Part shown: one piece after another, positions 7,862 through 17,100 of the stretch | Layout of the letters: each line of letters begins with the position of its first letter | Position numbering within the stretch: the first letter of the stretch is position 1 | From: Bacteroidales bacterium | GTDB lineage: Bacteria; Bacteroidota; Bacteroidia; Bacteroidales; ML635J-15 | Assembly (NCBI GenBank): GCA_023228725.1 | Contig: JALOAQ010000041.1 | Location: forward strand, 1 to 23,465 | DNA: 23,465 nt | Reading direction: 5' to 3' | The notes under the pieces: generated by a model | Seen by the model: only the letters and a program-made list of their open reading frames with translations | Databases searched by the model: none | What the model was told of the DNA's origin: nothing | Position numbers and translations under genes: made by a program

Positions 7862-8155
7862 TTACTCTTCTGTTTCTGTGGGATCTTCAATAAAATATTC
7901 GGGTTTTTGCTCTTTAATATAATTTACAGCCTGCTCATATCCTTCTAAAAACTTAGCAAAATCTTCTCTATATAAAAAGATTTTATGTTTTTGAAAATGA
8001 AAGTTCCCGTCAGCGTCAAACACTTTCTTACTCTCTGTTACCGTGAGATACAAATCATCTTGACGTGTTGCTTTCACATCAAAAAAATAAGTTCTTCTTC
8101 CTGCACGAACCGAAATAGCAAAAATCTCGTCTCGTTTTTTTTCATTACCTTCCAT
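7862..8155 (-). CDS. DUF3276 / PUR-family nucleic-acid-binding protein
   Basis: A 97-residue protein of the DUF3276 family, which has the PUR-alpha-like fold; the Borrelia member BpuR binds DNA and RNA. Seen here are one PUR-type repeat, with beta-strands around RAGRRTYFFDVKAT (17-30), DDLYLTVTESKK (33-44) and KHKIFLYREDF (56-66), a helix (67-82), and a short acidic tail. Full length for the family. It is the only minus-strand gene in the left half and converges with the broken msrC-like gene. It has its own promoter-like sequence at 8179-8208. Probably a small nucleic-acid binding regulator; its targets cannot be read from the sequence. Confidence 0.85.
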   Translation of the reverse strand: MEGNEKKRDEIFAISVRAGRRTYFFDVKATRQDDLYLTVTESKKVFDADGNFHFQKHKIFLYREDFAKFLEGYEQAVNYIKEQKPEYFIEDPTETEE

Positions 8156-8178
8156 ACAAATCAGTTTTATTATTTATA

Positions 8179-8208
8179 CAAATATATGAAAATTTATTAA
8201 AATAACAA
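8179..8208 (-). promoter_or_regulatory. Bacteroidota-type promoter for the DUF3276 gene
   Basis: Read on the minus strand, TATATTTG (8186-8179) matches the -7 consensus TAnnTTTG, and TTG (8208-8206) lies 19 bp upstream, as expected for the -33 element. The -7 box is 23 bp before the ATG, giving a short leader. This is the only candidate in the window where both elements fit. Confidence 0.6.
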
Positions 8209-8264
8209 GAAAATCTAATTATTTTTTTTTAACACTAAAAAAAACAAAAGTCCCAATATTTGAT

Positions 8265-8272
8265 TATTTTTG
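8265..8272 (+). promoter_or_regulatory. Candidate -7 promoter box for nusB
   Basis: TATTTTTG fits TAnnTTTG and lies 24 bp before the nusB ATG, in the 141-bp divergent gap shared with the DUF3276 gene. No convincing -33 TTG is present at standard spacing. Confidence 0.45.
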
Positions 8273-8296
8273 CAAACTATTTAAAAGTACTTTAAA

Positions 8297-9244
8297 ATGA
8301 TTAGTCGCAGATTGGTTAGAATAAAAGCTATGCAAACTTATTATACATTTTTGCAAGATTCAAATTCCCAAAATTTAGATTCTTTACAAAGAGAGTTAGA
8401 ACACAGTATTGAGCAATCTTATTCTTTATTTATTCACTTACATTGTTTGCTCATAAATATTACAGATTATGCTGCGGAAAGAATAGAAATATCTAAAAAT
8501 AAACATTTTAAATCAGAAGCCGATTTAAACCCAAACACAAAATTTATTGATAATATAATTGTAAATAATTTACACACAGCAGTTCAAATAGCAAAAACTT
8601 TAACAGACAAAACTTTTTCTTGGAGCGAGAACTCGGATTTTATTAAAAATTTATATTTAAAAATAACTTCTTCCCAATATTATATAGACTACATGAATAG
8701 TAATGAAAGTAGCTATAAAGAGGATTTTGAAATTTTAAAGAAAATTATCACAAAAATCATATTAGTTGAGCCTTTAATTGATGAAATAATTGAAGAACAT
8801 AATATTTACTGGAACGATGATTTAGAGTTTTTATCTAGTAATTTAATCAGAAATTTGAAGCGACATAATGCAGAAACAATAAAAAGCTATAAACTTCCGC
8901 CTATTTTCAAAAATCAAGAAGATGAGGATTTTGCAAAAAAACTTATTAAAACCACAGCCTTACATAGCTCTAATTATGATAAGTTAATTCAGGAATCATT
9001 AAAAAAATGGGAGCTTGAAAGAATTGCTTTAATAGACAGAGTACTTTTACATTTAGCTTTGGCTGAAATTATGGAGTTTCCAAATTTACCTGCAAAGGTT
9101 AGTATTAACGAATATATTGAAATTTCAAAATTTTATAGTACAGACAAAAGTAGCCTGTTTATAAATGGTGTATTAGATAAAATATATTTAGAGTTAAAAA
9201 TGTCGGGAAAATTAAATAAAAGTGGTTTAGGTTTGGTTGAATAA
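8297..9244 (+). CDS. nusB: Transcription antitermination factor NusB (long Bacteroidota form)
   Basis: NusB binds boxA RNA with S10/NusE and promotes antitermination and rRNA transcription. The 315-residue protein begins with the family signature MISRRLVRIKAMQTYY. Its last 75 residues hold the NusB core, ending in LPAKVSINEYIEISKFYST followed by FINGVLDKI. The family minimum is about 140 residues; the extra, poorly conserved middle is the usual feature of Bacteroidota NusB. It is the first gene of a run continuing with the DUF1573 lipoprotein, yajC, ybbR-like and coaE, an order seen in other Bacteroidota. A further promoter-like box lies 58 bp after its stop. Confidence 0.93.
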   Translation: MISRRLVRIKAMQTYYTFLQDSNSQNLDSLQRELEHSIEQSYSLFIHLHCLLINITDYAAERIEISKNKHFKSEADLNPNTKFIDNIIVNNLHTAVQIAKTLTDKTFSWSENSDFIKNLYLKITSSQYYIDYMNSNESSYKEDFEILKKIITKIILVEPLIDEIIEEHNIYWNDDLEFLSSNLIRNLKRHNAETIKSYKLPPIFKNQEDEDFAKKLIKTTALHSSNYDKLIQESLKKWELERIALIDRVLLHLALAEIMEFPNLPAKVSINEYIEISKFYSTDKSSLFINGVLDKIYLELKMSGKLNKSGLGLVE

Positions 9245-9302
9245 ATCTTAAATGCGAAAATATAATTATAAAAAAATTAAATGTAAATTTGATTTATTTT
9301 AT

Positions 9303-9310
9303 TAACTTTG
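9303..9310 (+). promoter_or_regulatory. Candidate -7 promoter box for the DUF1573 gene
   Basis: TAACTTTG matches TAnnTTTG exactly and lies 21 bp before the ATG at 9332. A TTG start at 9308 would fall inside this box, which is one reason to prefer the ATG. No -33 TTG at the usual distance. Confidence 0.5.
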
Positions 9311-9331
9311 CGACTTATTAATTTTTTTCTT

Positions 9332-9784
9332 ATGAAAGCCAATATTTTAATATTAAATTTAATCATAGTTTTAAGTTTACTTGCATGTAATAATAAAAAC
9401 AGCAAAAAAACTGGTGGTGAATATAATATTATAAACACCGAAACGGCAGATGGAAGCAGTAATAAAAATTCTTTGCCAAGATTAGAATTTGATGAATTAG
9501 AATTTAATCTTGGCACTGTAATTCAAGGTGAAGTTGTTTCTCATACATTTTACTTTACTAATACTGGTGGAGGTAATTTAATAATTTCAAATGTAAAAGC
9601 TTCATGTGGTTGCACAGTTCCTAAATGGACAAAAGAGCCTATAAAACCTAATAAAGAAGGAAGTGTTGAGCTTGTTTTTGACACTGCTAATAGAGAAGGA
9701 AAACAAATTAAGTCGGCGAAAGTATTTTCTAATACAGAACCCAATACAACAGAGTTGACAATTAGATGTGAAATAATTAATTAA
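9332..9784 (+). CDS. DUF1573 lipoprotein
   Basis: A 150-residue predicted lipoprotein. The signal peptide ends in a lipobox, LSLLAC, with C19 as the lipidated cysteine. A DUF1573 domain fills the rest (about 45-148), with HTFYFTNTG, the SCGCTVP motif and FDTANREGKQIKSAKVFSN. DUF1573 is an Ig-like/ASPM-type fold common in Bacteroidota envelope proteins; no enzyme activity is known. The start at ATG 9332 rather than the upstream TTG at 9308 gives a normal signal peptide. It sits between nusB and yajC, 21 bp ahead of the latter. Confidence 0.85.
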   Translation: MKANILILNLIIVLSLLACNNKNSKKTGGEYNIINTETADGSSNKNSLPRLEFDELEFNLGTVIQGEVVSHTFYFTNTGGGNLIISNVKASCGCTVPKWTKEPIKPNKEGSVELVFDTANREGKQIKSAKVFSNTEPNTTELTIRCEIIN

Positions 9785-9805
9785 TAAATTTTAATAATAA
9801 AAACT

Positions 9806-10123
9806 ATGAATATTATTTTTTTAGAAGCTAGCAGTAATTCAGGACAAAATCCTTATTTTACTCCAATATTTTTTGTTCTTTTAATTGTTGTGTTTTACTT
9901 TTTTATGATACGCCCACAAATGAAAAGGCAAAAAGAAGTTAGAAAATTTAGAGAAGGTTTACAAAAAGGAGACAAAGTCATTACTGCTGGAGGAATTTAC
10001 GGAAAAATCACTGAAGTTCAAGATAATCATTTGATTATAGAAATTGACACTAATGTTAGGATTAAAGTTGATAAAGCATCTGTAGTTGCCTCTCCTGAAG
10101 ATATTCCCCAACAGCCAAAATAA
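9806..10123 (+). CDS. yajC: Preprotein translocase accessory subunit YajC
   Basis: Small inner-membrane protein associated with SecDF in the Sec translocon. 105 residues, with one membrane helix (about 17-35) followed by FFMIRPQMKRQKE and the cytoplasmic KGDKVITAGGIYGKITE block that define the family. It begins 21 bp after the DUF1573 gene and is followed 9 bp later by the ybbR-like gene, consistent with an operon. Confidence 0.95.
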   Translation: MNIIFLEASSNSGQNPYFTPIFFVLLIVVFYFFMIRPQMKRQKEVRKFREGLQKGDKVITAGGIYGKITEVQDNHLIIEIDTNVRIKVDKASVVASPEDIPQQPK

Positions 10124-10132
10124 TTATTTTCA

Positions 10133-10606
10133 ATGAAAGAAACAAGTAATAAAATTAAAAATAAAGGGAAGATAATTTCAAAAAAGTTTAAAAACCCTAA
10201 TATTTTTGTTTTTTTATTATTTGTACTTATTTCTTTAGCTTTATGGCTTTTAAATTACATAAATAAAGAACACTCTACAACTATAAAACTAAGTTATCAA
10301 TTTTATAATCTACCTGATGATATTGTTTTAAGCAAACAAAACCCATTAGATTTTAATATTGAAATAAGTGGATACGGATATACACTTATAAAAGAAAGTT
10401 TTAAACAAAAAAAACTAACTCTTCAAATAGATTTTGCTAAAAGTTCAAAAATCATTCACTTAACTAAACTCCCAAACGACAAGAATAAAAAATTCATTCT
10501 TAGTTCTGAATTAAGTCCATTTATCAATAATAAGTTAGATAAAAGTTTAAATATTATAGAAATTTCACCGGACAGCATATTTTTTGACATCATCCCTAAG
10601 CAATAA
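10133..10606 (+). CDS. Short YbbR-like membrane-anchored protein
   Basis: 157 residues with a basic N terminus, one membrane helix (about 24-41) and a single extracytoplasmic domain (about 50-155) resembling a YbbR repeat. A gene for a YbbR-like protein between yajC and coaE is common in Bacteroidota. Those homologues are usually about twice as long with two or more repeats, so this one appears to be a reduced, single-repeat form. The frame is clean, with a normal stop and no sign of recent truncation. Function unknown; in other bacteria YbbR (CdaR) regulates the diadenylate cyclase CdaA, but no cdaA is seen here. Confidence 0.65.
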   Translation: MKETSNKIKNKGKIISKKFKNPNIFVFLLFVLISLALWLLNYINKEHSTTIKLSYQFYNLPDDIVLSKQNPLDFNIEISGYGYTLIKESFKQKKLTLQIDFAKSSKIIHLTKLPNDKNKKFILSSELSPFINNKLDKSLNIIEISPDSIFFDIIPKQ

Positions 10607-10646
10607 AATATAGACTGCTAATAAAATTTTTATAAGTTTTGCAAAA

Positions 10647-11249
10647 ATGATTAAAATAGGCATTACAGGTTTAATAGGCACAGGCAAAACAACAATTTCA
10701 CAAATTTTCGAAATATTTGGTTTGCCTGTTTACAATGCTGATATTCAAGCAAAACAAATAATGCATAAAAACCATAAAGTAAAAGAAAAATTAATTATAG
10801 AATTTGGTGAAGACAGCTATATTAACAATCAATTAAATAAAGAATATATATCTAAAATTATTTTTTCAGACAAAACAGCAAGAAAGAAAATTAATTCTAT
10901 AGTTCACCCTGCAGTTATTGAGGATTTTAAAACCTGGTTAATAAAAAAAGAAAGTGAAAACTTTAAAATGATTTGCATAGAATCTGCCCTGTTGTATGCA
11001 GCTAAAATCGACAAACTTTTAGATTATATTATTTTAGTAACAAGTGAAGAGGAAACGCTAGTGAATAGAATTATGAAAAGAGATAATATTTCACAAGAGC
11101 AAGCTTTGCAGAAAATTAAAGCTCAAAAAAGTGAAATTAAACAAGAGTACAAAGCTGATTTTGAAATAAAAAATGACTCTACAGATTCCATTATACTGCA
11201 AAGTATAAATATTTTAAATAAAATTAAACTTGCCAAAAATATTAAATGA
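10647..11249 (+). CDS. coaE: Dephospho-CoA kinase
   Basis: Catalyses the last step of coenzyme A synthesis, ATP-dependent phosphorylation of dephospho-CoA. 200 residues, full length. The P-loop GLIGTGKT spans residues 8-15, VYNAD (about 28-32) is the usual substrate-site stretch, and HPAV and the MKRDNISQEQALQKI lid region are present. It follows the ybbR-like gene by 40 bp and overlaps the next gene by 4 bp (ATGA). Confidence 0.95.
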   Translation: MIKIGITGLIGTGKTTISQIFEIFGLPVYNADIQAKQIMHKNHKVKEKLIIEFGEDSYINNQLNKEYISKIIFSDKTARKKINSIVHPAVIEDFKTWLIKKESENFKMICIESALLYAAKIDKLLDYIILVTSEEETLVNRIMKRDNISQEQALQKIKAQKSEIKQEYKADFEIKNDSTDSIILQSINILNKIKLAKNIK

Positions 11250-11971
11250 TAAAGGTTTTTAAATATATAGGTGCATTTATTGGATGGATTTTTGGCGGAT
11301 TTATTGGTGCCATTATTGGATTTATGTTTGGCTCATTTATTGATTCTTTAAGCATTAACACAGCTAAACAAGAGACAGTACGCACTCCTTTCAGAAATGA
11401 TTTTATGATTAGCTTTTTAACTTTAACAGCTGCTATTATGAAAGCAGACGGGCTAGTTAAAAAATCAGAATTAGAATATGTAAAGCAATTTTTAAGAACA
11501 AATTTTGGGGTTCAGCAAACACAAGAGGCTTTACAAATTTTAAAAAGAATTCTAAATACTAATATAGATATAGACAAAGTTTGCACAAAAGTAAGATACG
11601 GTATGCAACATGCCATTAAATTACAAATTATTCATTATTTATTTGGCATTGCTAATGCAGATGGCGAAATTCATAAAAATGAAATATATTTATTAGAACA
11701 AATTGCTTTTAAAATTGGACTTTCAACTAGCGATTATAAGTCTATAAAATCTATGTTTATTGAAGAAACTGATTCTGCTTACCAAATTTTGGGAGTTTCT
11801 AAATCTGCTAACGAAGAAGATTTGAAAAAAGCTTATAGAACTATGGCAACAAAACATCATCCTGATAAAGTAGCAAATTTAGGCGAAGATGTTCAAAATG
11901 CGGCAAAACAAAAATTTCAAAAAGTAAATGAAGCTTGGGAGAAAATAAAAAAAGAAAGAGGGATTAAATAA
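11246..11971 (+). CDS. DjlA-like membrane J-domain protein (TerB + DnaJ)
   Basis: A 241-residue co-chaperone with the DjlA layout. The N-terminal segment (about 5-34) is a glycine-zipper-like membrane helix with repeated GxxxG spacing. It is followed by a TerB-like helical domain (about 50-165) holding the paired acidic ADG motifs (around D68 and D139) that bind metal in this family. A C-terminal J domain (about 177-240) has the HPD motif at 205-207, which stimulates DnaK ATPase. Translation is coupled to coaE by a 4-bp overlap. Likely recruits DnaK to the inner membrane; the client is unknown. Confidence 0.85.
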   Translation: MIKVFKYIGAFIGWIFGGFIGAIIGFMFGSFIDSLSINTAKQETVRTPFRNDFMISFLTLTAAIMKADGLVKKSELEYVKQFLRTNFGVQQTQEALQILKRILNTNIDIDKVCTKVRYGMQHAIKLQIIHYLFGIANADGEIHKNEIYLLEQIAFKIGLSTSDYKSIKSMFIEETDSAYQILGVSKSANEEDLKKAYRTMATKHHPDKVANLGEDVQNAAKQKFQKVNEAWEKIKKERGIK

Positions 11972-12015
11972 AATTATTCCGAATTCTGATATTTGGATTT
12001 ACCAAAACGCTACAA

Positions 12016-14097
12016 TCACGAGGCTTTAACTAATTTTATAATCTTGTTTTCTTTTTCAGATTCTAATTTTAAAAAATAAATACCTGCAGGAAGTTCTTTT
12101 GCGATATTTGAAGCATCTATAAAGTCAGAATTATATTTTTTATTCACGATTAACTTACCTGTATAGTCAGTAATGCTAAGTTTTAACAACTTATTATTTT
12201 CATAATTTTGTATATAAAGCTCATTTACAAAAGGATTTGGATAAACTTGCACATTTAAGTTAGAATAAGTTTCTGAAATTGTAGATACTTCTTGTTCAAA
12301 TTTAACATCATCAATATATAAAGCTTTACCATTACCTGAAACAGCCTCAATTATTAAACGTAAATTATTGGTTTTTAATCTATTTTTATTTATCACAAAA
12401 CTATGAGTTTGCCAATCTTCAGGAGCCGGAACATAGTCTCCGTATTCTTGAACATAAGTAGAAGTTAATTTTGCACCTGTAAAAAGATAAACAAGCTGTG
12501 CGGAATCTCCACAAGCTGTACTTGTATAAAAATAAAGTTTATCAGGAGTATTTCCGGCAATTCGTCCATAAGCACATTTTAAACTTACATTTATATTTTC
12601 GCTAGTATCTTCCACATAAATATTTGGCAAATATACTCTGTTTCTAGTATCTATAGTATTATTATTACTTGATATTTTCAATGATTTTTGCCCTGAAAAG
12701 CTATAATTTGATCTTTCCCAATGAGACTCTCCTTTATTTTCAAAGTAAAAATCATTAAATATCTCGCCTTCTTCTAAAGGAAAAACAGAAGATTCGAAAC
12801 TCTCAGTATAAGCTAAAGTTTTCCCTTGAGTAGCATCATAAACGCGTATATAATTTTCTCTAGTTTTGGTATCGCTACCGCTTTCATTTTCAACCATTAA
12901 TGTAACATCAAAAATTCCGGCTTGTTCATAAATAACACTTGGATTGGCTTGATTAGAAAAACTTGGATTAGCGTTTTCGATAGTCCAATTATACGCTCCA
13001 ATAAAATCGGTATTGTGTGTTAAATCATTATAAATTACTGTTGAACCGGTACATGCTAATTTTTTTTGACTTATAAAATCAGAAATAGGTTCACAAACTT
13101 GAGCTGTATATCCAGGATTAGTACCTGTTGCAATTAAATTAGACTGAGAATGCAAATTGTTCCTATCAGCCACTGTAGAATTTAAAGTTGCTCGCATTAC
13201 AGCAGCCTGTCCATTTGTAAACATTCTGTAACAATAAGAATAATCCATAAAATTCTGCACATTATCCAAACTACCACAAGTAACAGCATTTATATTGCAA
13301 GTAGTATGTCCAATAGTGTTTGGTGTATCTTCAATACCATCATCTATATAACAATTGCTTGGCAAACCAGGTTCATTTGAATTTCCCCAAGGGTGAGGTA
13401 AATTCAAATAATGTCCTGCCTCGTGAGTTAGCACACTACCATGCCCTATATTGCTAGTACCATTAACTCCTACATAATTGTGCAATAAAATAATTCCATC
13501 ACTTCCATATGGAGCAGTTCCAGGGTAATAAGACCAACCTGCAGCACCTTCTCCAAGGACTTTTACTGTCCAAATATTCAAATATTTTTCAGGAGGCCAA
13601 GTAGGAGAAGCATATTTTGCAGCTTCGTAACCTGTACTAGTTGCTTGGGAGACAGTTCTAATTACCCCAATAGTGCAATTCCCCCATGGATCTATTTTAG
13701 CAAGACGAAATTCAATTTTCGTATCAGCAGCAATTCCTTTAAAAGCAGGGTGAATAGAAGCAGTGTCGGGACGCATTTTACGATAATCAATATTCATCTG
13801 TTCTACTGCATCAAGAATTTGTTGGTAAGAAATATTTTCTTCACCATAATTATGAACTACATGAAAAACAACGGGAATAATATACAGCTCGTCATCATCA
13901 GATTTGGGATTATTTTTAATATATTCTTTTACAAACTCATCAAGATATTGCTTTTGATACAGCAAGTTTGGATTTTTTTCAATAAGCTTCCAATACACTT
14001 GGTCGGTTAAACAACGCCAAGTTTCATCTTCTTCCTGTTGAGAATATGAGCTTAATACTATTAATGTAAATGCAATAAATGATAAAAAATACTTCAT
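12016..14097 (-). CDS. M43 (cytophagalysin-type) zinc metalloprotease with T9SS sorting domain
   Basis: Secreted metzincin endopeptidase. Order of parts in the 693 residues: signal peptide (1-20), propeptide-like region, M43 catalytic domain (about 70-320), a PKD/Ig-like domain (about 335-420), a jelly-roll carbohydrate- or protein-binding-like domain (about 430-600), and a type A T9SS sorting domain (about 613-693) starting with YPNP. The zinc ligands are H225, H229 and H235 in HEAGHYLNLPH, with E226 as the general base and M284 in NFMDYSYC as the Met-turn. Six cysteines in 248-290 probably stabilise the active site. It lies 90 bp after the 1419-residue peptidase gene on the same strand. Expected on the cell surface or outside the cell after T9SS export; its substrate is unknown. 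Confidence 0.9.
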   Translation of the reverse strand: MKYFLSFIAFTLIVLSSYSQQEEDETWRCLTDQVYWKLIEKNPNLLYQKQYLDEFVKEYIKNNPKSDDDELYIIPVVFHVVHNYGEENISYQQILDAVEQMNIDYRKMRPDTASIHPAFKGIAADTKIEFRLAKIDPWGNCTIGVIRTVSQATSTGYEAAKYASPTWPPEKYLNIWTVKVLGEGAAGWSYYPGTAPYGSDGIILLHNYVGVNGTSNIGHGSVLTHEAGHYLNLPHPWGNSNEPGLPSNCYIDDGIEDTPNTIGHTTCNINAVTCGSLDNVQNFMDYSYCYRMFTNGQAAVMRATLNSTVADRNNLHSQSNLIATGTNPGYTAQVCEPISDFISQKKLACTGSTVIYNDLTHNTDFIGAYNWTIENANPSFSNQANPSVIYEQAGIFDVTLMVENESGSDTKTRENYIRVYDATQGKTLAYTESFESSVFPLEEGEIFNDFYFENKGESHWERSNYSFSGQKSLKISSNNNTIDTRNRVYLPNIYVEDTSENINVSLKCAYGRIAGNTPDKLYFYTSTACGDSAQLVYLFTGAKLTSTYVQEYGDYVPAPEDWQTHSFVINKNRLKTNNLRLIIEAVSGNGKALYIDDVKFEQEVSTISETYSNLNVQVYPNPFVNELYIQNYENNKLLKLSITDYTGKLIVNKKYNSDFIDASNIAKELPAGIYFLKLESEKENKIIKLVKAS

Positions 14098-14154
14098 TGA
14101 TAAAAATTTATATTTTACAAAGTAATAACAAATTCAGCAATTAAAAGTAATATT

Positions 14155-14186
14155 CTGATTTTATTTAAAAATAATTCTAAAATCAG
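14155..14186 (-). terminator. Possible weak hairpin terminator after the large peptidase gene
   Basis: CTGATTTTA (14155-14163) and TAAAATCAG (14178-14186) are perfect 9-bp reverse complements with a 14-base loop, starting 1 base past the stop of the 1419-codon gene. The stem has only two G/C pairs and is not followed by a clean T-run, so it may act only as a weak terminator or as mRNA 3'-end protection. Confidence 0.35.
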
Positions 14187-14187
14187 T

Positions 14188-17100
14188 TTATTTAACAATA
14201 AGTTTTTGATAATATAATTTTTCTTTATCAGTACAAGAAATAAAATAAACTCCTTTATTAAAAGCGGAAATATCTAATTCAATAATATTTTTGTCATAAT
14301 ATTCAGAAAAAACAATTTGCCCAAGACTGTTAAAAATGGTGAGCTTGTTGATTTTAAAATCAGAATTAACATAGACAATATTAGAAGCTGGATTAGGATA
14401 AACAACAAAATCATTATTATTTTGAGTTTTAATTTCCACACTTGCGTCAACAACTAAGTTTACAGGTAAATATATAGTGTCGTAATTTGAAAATATTATA
14501 ATATTAGTAAAGTATTCACCTTCTTCTAAGTCAGAGGTATTAAATTCTGGCAAAAGATCTACTTCTTCGTCAAGTCCTAATACATAAGTTTTAATATCGC
14601 TTTTAAGCCAATAAACAGCAGTACCAACATTTTGAAAAACTATATTTCCAGAAACATTATGAGGTTCGGCTCCATAGACATCTCCAATTATAGTATAATT
14701 TACAGTTAAATCGCCAACAAAATCTTCATTTACAAAACCATAAACACTAAGGCTTGCAGTTTCTCCAATAGCAATCATCCCCCAGCCAGATTTTTCGCCA
14801 AACCATTGAAACTCTCCACCACTCCCAAGCTCTCCAGAAATAAGTTCAAGAGTATCATTTCCTGAATCAATAAAATAACTTAAAGAATCAACAATAAAAG
14901 CTTGGGGAAACACTAAGTTTACACCTTTAATCCATTCATTATCAGGAGAACGATTAGTTAAAGTAAAAGTCCAAGCAACAGAATCCCCAGCGATAAAGCT
15001 ATTTCCATCAGAAACAATATCTGAGCCAAGCAGACTTTTTTGATTATTATAAAAATTAGGGTTTTTAATTATTTTTACATCAATTTTTTGCTTACCTCCC
15101 CCTAAATTCTGGATTATCAGGCCTTCTGTTTTAACTTGGTCGGGAAGCATTATTTGATAAATTTCGTTTGGATTTGTTACAAGTAAAGGCTCAGGATCAT
15201 AAATTGGAGGAAATTCAATTAAATCAATCCAGGCAGCATCTTCTCCGGCAGCAGCAGTAACGTCTTTTCTATAAACCCATTTAAAATTTCTTATTCCCGC
15301 CTGAACAGGAAAACTCACATTCTCCCATCCAAGTTCGCCATCCCATCGTGCTTTTTCTTGATCATCAATAAAAAATGCCAAATAATCCCAATTATTAGCA
15401 GAGCCATCCTCACAAGAAACTTTACGATAAAAGCTAATATTCCCATCAGCCAGCACCCTTACATCAAATTCTAAAACCGACAATTGGCTATTTCCTATTG
15501 CACCTGAACGCAAACAATAATTCCCTTCGTAAGCATCAGATTCGCTAATTGTCCAGGCTAAATTTCCATCTTCTTGCCAATTAAACGAAGTAAAATCCCC
15601 TGTTTCCCAATTTTCTATAATTTGACCTATACCTAAATATGCAATTATATTTTGCTCGTAACCAATTTCAGAAGAAATATGAACATTTAACTCTACCACA
15701 TGAGACAAAGGAGTATTTTCATGAGTAGTAAAATTAAAAACCGCATTATAAACTTGATTTTGGTTCAACCCATTAGAATGTGCTAAATTTTGGTTTATTG
15801 TTAAATATTCATCCTCAGAAGAAATGCTAATATTAAAACTTCCGATATGGGCATTACCAAAGTTTTTAAAACTAAAAATTACATCAGAAGTTTCGCCAAT
15901 ATCAAGTCTATTATTATCTGAATCATCAACAAAATATGATGTCAAAGAAATATTTGCAGTATAAACTTTAATTTGCTTTACAAACTCCCAAGAACTTGGA
16001 CCAGCAAGAGTATTAACATTAATATTAACAATTTCTTCATTATAAAAATTGTAATTTACACTAAAATTAAAAGCAGGGTTTATAATAATTTCCTGTCCTG
16101 GATTTAACAAATAAATCACATAGGTATCATTAACAAAACTTAGGTTTGGATTATCACAAGAAAGTTTTACTTCAACATTTGAAAGTGGCGTTTCAGTTAC
16201 ATTTTTTATAATTAAATTAAATCCATTTGTTGAACCCCACTCTATGCCAGTATTATTATTTGGAAGACTTATATTTACAATTAAACCTTGGGTTGAAATT
16301 GGAATAGTTTTACGATTAACAATTCCTCCAGCATCTGTTACTTTAAAATGCAAAGGATAATTTACCAATTCATCAGTTGGGATGCCTGACAATAAACCAT
16401 TTTCAGAAATATTAAAATAATCAGGAGCCTGCATAGGTGAATATACATATCCAATGTTTGCAAAATTACCAATTCCACCACTAATTGGGGTATAATTCAA
16501 ATTTAAAAAATCTCCGTTTGATAAACCTGAAACCCAATTATTGTAAGTTGCAGAAATACAATTATTGTAAAAAATTCTTATTTCTCCATCATCTTTTAAT
16601 TTTAAACAAACGTCAACACTATCACTTAGCCATCTCAAAACACAATAATCACTTTGAATTTGGTAAAAAACAGTATTTTGCTTTTTCGAATTAAATGCAG
16701 ATATAGCCTTTTTATTTTCAAAATTTATAATATGAGAATTATGTTCATTGCTATTGTATGGCACATAAGTTGACAAGTCGGTAAAATCAATAAAACCTCG
16801 ATTATTTACATAAATTTTATTATAAGTTTTACCATAATAATTAAATTCAAAAGGTAAATCAATAAAACTTGAGTAAAGTTGGGAACTTGGCAAATTTATA
16901 GTCTCATCGGTTTCGGAAAAAGTATAGTCTGTATTAAATTCCCATCTATAAGGAGGTTTTCCATTATTTGCCTGCATTTGAAAAGAATAATCATGATAAA
17001 CATCTGCATTAGGCAAAGACTCTGTCAATATTTGCGGTTTTTGATAATTTGGTGCCATAACAACACTTGCCGTAGTAATTCCATTATCAATTATATTGAT

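Noticed and set aside
11979..11996. Small hairpin between the convergent J-domain gene and M43 gene (CCGAAT / ATTTGG)
   Set aside because: The 6-bp stem needs a G-U pair, works only on the plus strand, and lacks a following T-run, so it is too weak to call a terminator.
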